Assembly (NCBI GenBank): GCA_036275935.1
Contig: DASUCS010000092.1
Coordinates: forward strand, 1 to 11,233
DNA: 11,233 nucleotides
Reading direction: 5' to 3'
DNA from: DASUCS01 sp036275935
Lineage (GTDB): Bacteria; Actinomycetota; Acidimicrobiia; Acidimicrobiales; JACDCH01
This document shows, in pieces, positions 6,323 through 11,233 of the stretch. Under the pieces are notes generated by a model that did no database searches, was not told the origin of the DNA, and saw nothing but the letters and a program-made list of their open reading frames with translations. Each line of letters begins with the position of its first letter. Position 1 is the stretch's first letter. The position numbers and the translations under genes were made by a program.

Positions 6323-7621
6323 GAGACCGACACCGGAGCAGTTCTCCGGCGCGCCCCGTTCTCGGACAATCCGCGTGTCGGTGTCCGCGGCCAGCGCACC
6401 CAGCAACGGATCCTCGATGCCGCGCTGCGGGTGTTCGGTGAGGTCGGCTACCACCAGTGCAGCATCGACAGCATCACCAAGGTCGCTGGGTGCTCGCGGG
6501 TGTCCTTCTACCAGTACTTCGAGAGCAAAGAAGACGTGTTCCGGCACCTCGCGGTACAGGTCGCGCGCCAGCTCAACGCATCCACCGATCTGCTCGATCC
6601 CGTGACGCCCGACCTCGCGGGATGGGAGACGATGCGGGCGTGGGTCGGGCGCTACGCCGAGATCTACGCTCGTTACGAACCGGTCTTCAACGCCTTCCCC
6701 GCTGCTGCAGAGAGCGATGCGACGCTGATCGGGGACTCGGCGCGCACCGCTCATCGATACCTGTCAGGCATCCGGACACGCGTGACCAAGACAGACCTAC
6801 CGGCGCGCCATCTCGACGAGGTCATCGATCTGCTGCGCGCGTGCCTCGGTCGCACTCTCGATGACGTGTCGATCCTCCACACCGCCGCTCCCGACACGAT
6901 CCCGCAACCAGTGATCCTCGACGCCTTCACGGATGTCGTGCATCGCAGCCTCTTCGGGCTCAACGCGGCAGTGAACGTGCACCGCGCCCGCGTGCGGCGC
7001 TCTCCGAAGGTCCCGTTCGGTCCCGTCATGACTGCCGCGTTCAACGAGGACATCGAGAACCCGGAGGATCGCGGCGGCCCGGCGCGTGCCGCGCTGCTGG
7101 AGGCCGGCCGGGAGGTCTTCGTGACTCGCGGTTTCCACGGCACCCGCGTCGACGACGTCGTCGAGGCGGCCGGCGTGTCGCACGGCGCCTTCTACCGGTA
7201 CTTCAAGAACAAGGACGAGCTCGCTCATCTGCTCGCGGCGCAGGCGATGCGCACGGTGTCCAGGTCCTTCCTCGAGATCCCAGGTGTCAGCGGTGACGCC
7301 GCGGCCGATCGGGCGGCGCTGCGCAAGTGGCTGCGGACGTACAACCAGGCGCAGGTCAACGAGGCGGCGATGATCCGGGTGTGGGTGGATGCCGCGTTGC
7401 AGGACGCCGCACTGCTGGCGGACTCCGCATCGGTGTTGGACTGGGGGCGGCGGCGGATGGCGCACTACCTGCGGCCCCGGGACTTCGGCGATCCGGACAC
7501 CGATGCGGTCGTGCTGCTCGCATTCGTCGACACGTTCGGCTTGCGGGACGCGTCCGCCCGCACGGTCGACGCTGCGGCCGCGATCATCGAGCGAGGCTTT
7601 CTCGGAAGGAGACAAGAGTGA
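6323..7621 (+). CDS. Tandem (double-module) TetR/AcrR transcriptional regulator
   Basis: About 432 aa holding two complete TetR modules, against the usual ~200 aa. Module 1 has its DNA-binding domain at ~24-71 (RTQQRILDAALRVFGEVG, then a recognition helix ending SFYQYFESKEDVF) and a ligand domain to ~228. Module 2 has its DNA-binding domain at ~253-300 (A-A-L-L-E-A-G-R-E-V-F, ending GAFYRYFKNKDEL) and a ligand domain to 432. The frame is open from 6278, but no ATG, GTG or TTG occurs before GTG 6431, which would cut helix 1 of the first HTH. The natural start by spacing is codon 6323, GAG, one base from GTG or ATG, after GGAGGAGG. Hence either a start mutation, a sequencing error or a rare start. 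It follows the crotonase by 19 nt, overlaps the SDR by 4 nt, and probably controls its own operon and the flanking divergent genes, sensing an acyl-CoA or similar ligand (inference). Confidence 0.85.
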   Translation, partial: ETDTGAVLRRAPFSDNPRVGVRGQRTQQRILDAALRVFGEVGYHQCSIDSITKVAGCSRVSFYQYFESKEDVFRHLAVQVARQLNASTDLLDPVTPDLAGWETMRAWVGRYAEIYARYEPVFNAFPAAAESDATLIGDSARTAHRYLSGIRTRVTKTDLPARHLDEVIDLLRACLGRTLDDVSILHTAAPDTIPQPVILDAFTDVVHRSLFGLNAAVNVHRARVRRSPKVPFGPVMTAAFNEDIENPEDRGGPARAALLEAGREVFVTRGFHGTRVDDVVEAAGVSHGAFYRYFKNKDELAHLLAAQAMRTVSRSFLEIPGVSGDAAADRAALRKWLRTYNQAQVNEAAMIRVWVDAALQDAALLADSASVLDWGRRRMAHYLRPRDFGDPDTDAVVLLAFVDTFGLRDASARTVDAAAAIIERGFLGRRQE

Positions 7622-8364
7622 GAGTGGTGGTCGTGGGGGCGTCGAGCGGACTCGGACGCTGCATCGGCATCGGGCTCGCGCAACGTGGAGCTCACGTCGC
7701 GCTGCTCGCGCGTCGACGCGATCGCCTCGAACGGGCGGCCGAAGAAGCAGGCTCGGGCGCGATCCCGCTGGAATGTGACGTGACCGACGCCGCGTCGTCG
7801 CAGTCGGCGATCGACACGGCCGCGGCAGAGCTGGGGGGCATCGACGCGCTGGTGTACACGCCGGCTGTCGGCCCGCTGGCGCGGCTCGTCGACACCGACG
7901 CCGACACGTGGCGGCAGGTGTTCGACACGAACGTCATCGGTGCCGCCGTGGTCACCACCGCTGCACTCCCGCATCTCACGGCAACGAAAGGCACGTTCAT
8001 GTACCTCTCGTCCGTGAGCGCGTCGCTGACCGACCCGTGGCCCGGGCTCGGCGCCTATGCGGTGAGCAAAGCCGCACTCGACAAGTTGGTGGAGGCCTGG
8101 CGCGCCGAGCACACCGGTGTGAACTTCACGCGTTGCATCGTCGGCGACTGCGCCGGCGGTCAGGGCGAGTCGGCGACAGGTTTCGCCGACAACTGGGACT
8201 GGGACCTCGCCGGCGAGCTGCACCCGATCTGGACCGCCCGAGGGCTGCTCGCCGGATCGCTGATGGACGTCGAAGAACTGGTCGCGGGGATCGATGCCGT
8301 GCTGCGCAGCGGCTCGACGATCTGTGTTCCCTCGATCACCCTGGCCCCCCGCCGGGGCGAGTGA
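7618..8364 (+). CDS. Short-chain dehydrogenase/reductase (SDR)
   Basis: Classical-length SDR, 248 aa. It is predicted to interconvert a hydroxyl and a keto group with NAD(P)H. The Rossmann glycine motif is G7-A-S-S-G-L-G13. A basic run A-R-R-R-D-R-L (31-37) after strand 2 favours NADP(H), and D54-V55 contacts the adenine. Catalytic residues are N105 (F-D-T-N-V-I-G), S134 or S132 in Y-L-S-S-V-S-A-S, and Y147-A-V-S-K151. The usual N-N-A-G after strand 4 is replaced by Y-T-P-A-V-G (80-85), which is atypical. GTG 7618 overlaps the TetR stop TGA in GTGA, and AAGGAG (7606-7611) sits 6 nt upstream, so translation is coupled to the regulator. The start fits the family N-terminus exactly. It converges on the thioesterase with 6 nt between stops. 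The substrate is unknown, probably an intermediate of the crotonase step. Confidence 0.92.
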   Translation: MRVVVVGASSGLGRCIGIGLAQRGAHVALLARRRDRLERAAEEAGSGAIPLECDVTDAASSQSAIDTAAAELGGIDALVYTPAVGPLARLVDTDADTWRQVFDTNVIGAAVVTTAALPHLTATKGTFMYLSSVSASLTDPWPGLGAYAVSKAALDKLVEAWRAEHTGVNFTRCIVGDCAGGQGESATGFADNWDWDLAGELHPIWTARGLLAGSLMDVEELVAGIDAVLRSGSTICVPSITLAPRRGE

Positions 8365-8387
8365 CCGGAGTCAGAGCTTCGCTCCGG
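8365..8387. terminator. Possible bidirectional hairpin terminator, SDR/thioesterase
   Basis: CCGGAG (8365-8370) and CTCCGG (8382-8387) form a 6-bp stem around an 11-nt loop, between two convergent stops 6 nt apart. An alternative GAGC-TTC-GCTC stem uses 8374-8384. Neither side has a T-run, so the terminator role rests on position and symmetry. Part of the stem lies in the last codons of the thioesterase. Confidence 0.35.
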
Positions 8388-9201
8388 ATTGCATCGGGCG
8401 GATCATCGCGTCCTGGACGAAGGACGCGATGAGCGCGCCGTCTTCGCGGTACACGTTGGCGCGGCCGTAGCAGCGACCGTGACCGGCGTGCGTGCTGTGG
8501 TGCGCCAGGAGCATCCACTCCCCTGCGTGCACCGGTTCGTGAAACGTGAGGGTGTGGCTGAGGACGCCCGTCGACAACGTGACGTGCGCCTGCGCCTGCC
8601 CTACCCCCGCGTGCGGTCGCATCGCGGTGCCGATGAGGAATCCGTCGGTCGCATACGCGAGCAACGCCTGCCCGATCGACGGATCGTCGGGCGCGCCGAC
8701 GAATCGCGTCCACACATCGAGATCCGGCGGTCCGATCGCGTTCGGATCGTTGACGTCGGCGTCGCCGGCGATGCGGATCTCCCACGGACCACCGGTGTCA
8801 GATGCGGCTCGGCTGTCGGCGGGCCCCGGGACCGACGGTGCCGCATCCTCGTGACGGATGCAGTCGTCTTCGTCGGCACTGAGCAGGACCTGTGACCGCG
8901 CGCACAATCGATCGCCCTGACTGATCGTGACCGTGCAGCTGGCCATCGCTCGGCCGCTGTGCATCCGATCGACGGAGATCTCGAGCGCGTCGGCCGGCGC
9001 ACCGGCTCGAGCGAACACCGTGTGCACGGTCTTGACGGACTTGTCGGGCGCGGTCGTGTGTCCCGCGATCACCGACTGGGCCAGCAACTGCCCGCCGAAG
9101 ATCACACCGTGGCCGACGTCGAGGTTCTTGGCGCGGAAGTTGTCGTCACCGACCGGGTCGAGAGCCAGGACGCCGACGAAGTCGTCGATGGTCAGCGGCA
9201 T
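8371..9201 (-). CDS. Acyl-CoA thioesterase, TesB-like double hotdog
   Basis: Acyl-CoA thioesterase II-type protein of 276 aa, close to the E. coli TesB length. It should hydrolyse acyl-CoA to free acid and CoA in the cytoplasm. The first hotdog carries GVIFGGQLLAQS (32-43) on the central helix. The second carries T185-D186-G-F-L and FHEPVHAGEW (220-229), typical of TesB. The TesB triad Asp/Thr/Gln aligns with D186, T237 in H-S-T-H-A-G, and Q263 in S-F-V-Q-D-A-M-I-R. ATG 9201 has only a weak upstream site. The gene is divergent from the CoA-transferase across 62 bp and convergent with the SDR, so it is probably a monocistronic unit. Its likely job is CoA recycling or release of dead-end acyl-CoA in the catabolic island; that is inference. 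Confidence 0.92.
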   Translation of the reverse strand: MPLTIDDFVGVLALDPVGDDNFRAKNLDVGHGVIFGGQLLAQSVIAGHTTAPDKSVKTVHTVFARAGAPADALEISVDRMHSGRAMASCTVTISQGDRLCARSQVLLSADEDDCIRHEDAAPSVPGPADSRAASDTGGPWEIRIAGDADVNDPNAIGPPDLDVWTRFVGAPDDPSIGQALLAYATDGFLIGTAMRPHAGVGQAQAHVTLSTGVLSHTLTFHEPVHAGEWMLLAHHSTHAGHGRCYGRANVYREDGALIASFVQDAMIRPMQSGAKL

Positions 9202-9215
9202 GACGCGAACTTACG

Positions 9216-9228
9216 CCGTTTCTAACGG
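9216..9228. promoter_or_regulatory. Perfect 13-bp palindrome, operator candidate
   Basis: CCGTT-TCT-AACGG is a perfect 5-bp inverted repeat with a 3-nt spacer, midway between the divergent thioesterase and CoA-transferase genes. AACGGT also occurs in the gap at 5333-5403. It is short, so chance is possible. It overlaps the space just upstream of the -10-like box at 9235, where a repressor would act. Confidence 0.4.
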
Positions 9229-9231
9229 TTG

Positions 9232-9240
9232 TGTCATACT
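9232..9240 (+). promoter_or_regulatory. Candidate extended -10 promoter for the CoA-transferase
   Basis: TGTCATACT has the TGn extension followed by CATACT (4 of 6 matches to TATAAT). The spacing to ATG 9264 leaves about 17 nt of leader after a start near 9247, which contains GGAGGGGG. There is no good -35 box 16-18 bp upstream, as expected for an extended -10 type, but the call remains weak. Confidence 0.3.
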
Positions 9241-9251
9241 CACGAGCGACC

Positions 9252-9259
9252 GGAGGGGG
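9252..9259 (+). promoter_or_regulatory. Ribosome binding site deciding the CoA-transferase start
   Basis: GGAGGGGG lies 4 nt before ATG 9264. A GTG at 9231 in the same frame would add 11 residues (M-S-Y-S-R-A-T-G-G-G-S) encoded partly by this site, so it is rejected as start. Confidence 0.6.
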
Positions 9260-9263
9260 TTCC

Positions 9264-10481
9264 ATGACCGCAGTCATGCAAGGGGTCCGCATCCTCGAGG
9301 TGGCGGAGCACACGTTCGTCCCCGCGGCGTCCGCGCTGCTCGCCGACTGGGGCGCGGAGGTCGTCAAGATCGAGCACGCCGAGCGGGGCGATGCGATGCG
9401 CGGATTGGCCCAGAGCGGTGTCGTGTCGCTCGGAGGCGGGGTGCACGTGCTGCTCGAGCACTCCAACCGCGGCAAGCAGAGCCTCGGCCTCGACCTCGCA
9501 TCCGAAGAGGGCCTCGACATCCTCTACAAGCTCGCGGCGTCGTGCGACGTGTTCCTGACGAACAAGCTCCCGTCGGTGCGCACGAAGCTCAAGATCGACG
9601 TCGCGGACATCCGGGCGCACAACCCGAACATCATCTATGTGCGCGGCACCGGCCACGGCGAGCGTGGACCGGATGCCGACCGCGGGTCGTACGACTCGCT
9701 GGCGTACTGGAACCGCGCCGGCATCGCGATGGGTTGCATGGCCACCGACGCCGAGTCGGTTCCGCCGCCACCGGCGCCTGCGTTCGGCGACTCGATCGGC
9801 GCGATGACGATTGCGGGCGGGATCATGGGTGCCCTCTTCCACCGCGAACGAACGGGTGAGGCCACGACCGTGGACGTGTCGTTGCTCGGCACCGGCATCT
9901 GGTCGATGGGAGCCGCGTACGCGTTGTCACTCCAGCACGGAGTGCCGTGGCGTCCACCGCCGCGCAACGGGATGTCCGCGAATCCGCTCGTGCAGAACTA
10001 CCGCACCAAGGACGACCGCTACGTCGCCCTTTGCTGCCTGCAACCCGCGCGCTACTGGGAGGAGGCGTGCGACCTGGTGGGCCGCCCGCAGTTGATCGGT
10101 GACGAACGGTTCGCCGACGCGGCATCGATCGTGGCCAACGGCATGGCCGCCAGGGAAGTGATCGCCGAGGCGTTCGCCGAGCGGACGCTGGACGAATGGC
10201 GCGAGCAACTGCGTGAGTTCTCAGGACAGTGGAGCGTCGTGCAGGACACGCTCGAGGCGAGCGTCGATCCGCAGACTGTCGCGAACGGCTACGTCCTGGA
10301 CTGCGCGACGTCCGACGGCACGCCGTTCAAGCTCGCGACCGCGCCGATCCAGTACGACGAGGAACCGGCGCCGCCGAAGCGCTCACCGGACTTCAACGAA
10401 CACGGCGACGCCATCCTCACCGACCTCGGCCTCGACTGGGACACGATCATCGACCTCAAGGTCCGCGGCATCGTCGCCTGA
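9264..10481 (+). CDS. CaiB/BaiF family (class III) CoA-transferase
   Basis: A 405-aa class III CoA-transferase, predicted to move CoA between an acyl-CoA and a carboxylic acid through an aspartyl-CoA thioester. The N-terminal block GVRILEVAEHTFVP (7-20) with A-D-W-G-A-E-V-V-K-I-E-H (27-38) is diagnostic. L-E-H-S-N-R-G-K-Q-S-L-G-L-D-L (64-78) is the CoA-binding segment. D144 in G-S-Y-D-S-L aligns with the catalytic Asp of formyl-CoA transferase. A later helical part has G-G-I-M-G-A-L-F-H-R-E-R-T-G (185-198) and the typical P-L-V-Q-N-Y-R-T-K-D loop. The length is normal. It probably activates the pathway acid as its CoA thioester. It is divergent from the thioesterase, which would catalyse the reverse outcome, and convergent with the second amidohydrolase. 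The acid substrate cannot be told. Confidence 0.93.
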   Translation: MTAVMQGVRILEVAEHTFVPAASALLADWGAEVVKIEHAERGDAMRGLAQSGVVSLGGGVHVLLEHSNRGKQSLGLDLASEEGLDILYKLAASCDVFLTNKLPSVRTKLKIDVADIRAHNPNIIYVRGTGHGERGPDADRGSYDSLAYWNRAGIAMGCMATDAESVPPPPAPAFGDSIGAMTIAGGIMGALFHRERTGEATTVDVSLLGTGIWSMGAAYALSLQHGVPWRPPPRNGMSANPLVQNYRTKDDRYVALCCLQPARYWEEACDLVGRPQLIGDERFADAASIVANGMAAREVIAEAFAERTLDEWREQLREFSGQWSVVQDTLEASVDPQTVANGYVLDCATSDGTPFKLATAPIQYDEEPAPPKRSPDFNEHGDAILTDLGLDWDTIIDLKVRGIVA

Positions 10482-10509
10482 CCTCTCAGGCTTCCACGCT
10501 TCTCCTCAC

Positions 10510-10537
10510 GCCACGCACACAGAACTGTGGACGTGGC
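10510..10537. terminator. 28-nt dyad in a convergent gap, likely bidirectional terminator
   Basis: GCCACG (10510-10515) pairs with CGTGGC (10532-10537). After a 2x2 mismatch, CACAG (10518-10522) faces CTGTG (10525-10529). It sits in the middle of the 69-bp gap between convergent stops at 10481 and 10551. There is no long T-run on either strand, so termination is inferred from symmetry and place. A protein-binding palindrome is the alternative. Confidence 0.45.
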
Positions 10538-10550
10538 ATCAGGAAGACGG

Positions 10551-11233
10551 TCAGTTGACGCGCATGATCGCCGCGAGGTTGCCGCCCATGATCTTGGCGA
10601 CGTCGTCGTCGGCCATGCCCGGCGGCAAGTGGTCGACGTAGCTGCACGGCTCCGCCAGACCTTCGGGATGCGGGTAGTCGGACCCGAACAGGATGTGATC
10701 CACACCCATGAGCTCGACCAGCGCGCCGAGGTCGTCCTCGTGGAACGGACTGATCCACACGTTGCGCTTGAACGCAACGACCGGATCCTCGTCGAATGCC
10801 TGCGGCATGCGCCGGTAGACGTCCTCGAGATGGTGGATGAAGCCCGGCACCCAGTCGCCACCGTTCTCCACGAGCGCGATGCGCAGATCCGGGAACCGCG
10901 TCAGCAACCCGTGGCACGTGAGGGCCGCAACCGTGTCGAAGATCGGTCGCTCCTTCACCGTCATCATCCGGAACGCATCCAGTCGGAACGGCAGCATCTC
11001 CGAGGGCCCGGTCCAGTCGGACTGGTAACGCGTGTAACCGCTGTCCGACGCGTGCATCGACACGAGGATGTCGGCTTCGACCACCTTCTCCCAGAACGGG
11101 TCGAACTCCGGATACGCCAACGACCGGGAGCCGCGGTAGCCCGGCACCGGCGCGGGGCGAATCAGGACCGTCTTCGCGCCGCGTTCCACCGCCCACTCGA
11201 GCTCTTCGATCGCCTTGTCCACCACCGGCAGGG
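10551..11233 (-). CDS. Amidohydrolase family 2 enzyme, 5' part outside the window
   Basis: The C-terminal ~226 residues of a second metal-dependent amidohydrolase; the frame is still open at the window edge, so the true start lies beyond 11233 and GTG 11225 is only internal. Family marks: V-S-M-H-A-S-D-S-G-Y with the strand-5 His, F-P-D-L-R-I-A-L-V-E-N-G-G-D-W-V-P with the strand-6 Glu, and L-F-G-S-D-Y-P-H-P-E-G with the strand-8 Asp. It closes with G-N-L-A-A-I-M-R, the usual family end. It shares this layout with the amidohydrolase at 4052-5332 but lacks that protein's polar tail, and the sequences differ throughout, so they are distant paralogues. It converges on the CoA-transferase with a dyad in the gap. 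It may be a hydrolase or a decarboxylase of the same catabolic island. Confidence 0.9.
   Translation of the reverse strand, partial: LPVVDKAIEELEWAVERGAKTVLIRPAPVPGYRGSRSLAYPEFDPFWEKVVEADILVSMHASDSGYTRYQSDWTGPSEMLPFRLDAFRMMTVKERPIFDTVAALTCHGLLTRFPDLRIALVENGGDWVPGFIHHLEDVYRRMPQAFDEDPVVAFKRNVWISPFHEDDLGALVELMGVDHILFGSDYPHPEGLAEPCSYVDHLPPGMADDDVAKIMGGNLAAIMRVN

Noticed and set aside
5356..6399. 347-codon open frame on the minus strand
   Set aside because: Antisense to the crotonase gene, which has a ribosome site and family motifs; no domain is seen in the minus-strand frame.
9231..9263. Upstream GTG start for the CoA-transferase
   Set aside because: It would place the ribosome site GGAGGGGG and the -10-like box inside the coding region; ATG 9264 fits the family N-terminus.
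1..11233. CRISPR arrays, tRNA/rRNA genes, insertion sequences, integrase or phage genes
   Set aside because: No spaced direct repeats, tRNA-like cloverleaf, transposase motifs or terminal inverted repeats were found on reading either strand.

Overview
The window is GC-rich, tightly packed DNA from a free-living actinobacterium. An F420-type LLM oxidoreductase, a CaiB/BaiF CoA-transferase, amidohydrolase-2 enzymes, GTG/TTG starts and a fused TetR regulator together suggest Actinomycetota. Acidimicrobiia or a mycobacterial relative seems likely, but this is inferred from gene content and no marker gene is present.

Left edge (1-1738, + strand): a secreted protein has a signal peptide, S-layer-homology-like repeats and two copies of a Cys-containing C-terminal domain. 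It is followed by the last ~75 codons of an alpha/beta hydrolase without its nucleophile half. This looks like an accessory gene next to a decayed gene.

Minus-strand block (1739-5332): read 5'->3' it runs amidohydrolase -> 85-aa four-Cys protein with a HiPIP-like ligand pattern -> LLM F420-dependent oxidoreductase -> ANT(2'')/LinB-type nucleotidyltransferase -> AAC(6')/RimJ-like acetyltransferase. Gaps are 0-38 nt, so this is probably one transcription unit. The last two genes abut exactly (stop codon, then ATG) and resemble two classes of aminoglycoside-modifying enzyme.

Plus-strand block (5404-8364), divergent from the amidohydrolase across a 71-bp gap: a crotonase-fold protein lacking both catalytic glutamates, a double (tandem) TetR regulator whose start codon seems to be missing, and an SDR overlapping the TetR stop by 4 nt.

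Right part: a TesB-like acyl-CoA thioesterase (minus) converges on the SDR. It is divergent from a CaiB/BaiF CoA-transferase (plus), which converges on a second amidohydrolase cut by the window end. CoA-transferase, crotonase, SDR, thioesterase, LLM oxidoreductase and two amidohydrolases read as a catabolic island for an acyl-CoA-linked, perhaps aromatic or alicyclic, substrate under TetR control. The substrate cannot be read from the sequence. The most unusual items are the HiPIP-like small protein beside the amidohydrolase, the tandem TetR with a GAG codon where GTG/ATG is expected, the crotonase without its glutamates, and the duplicated secreted domain.
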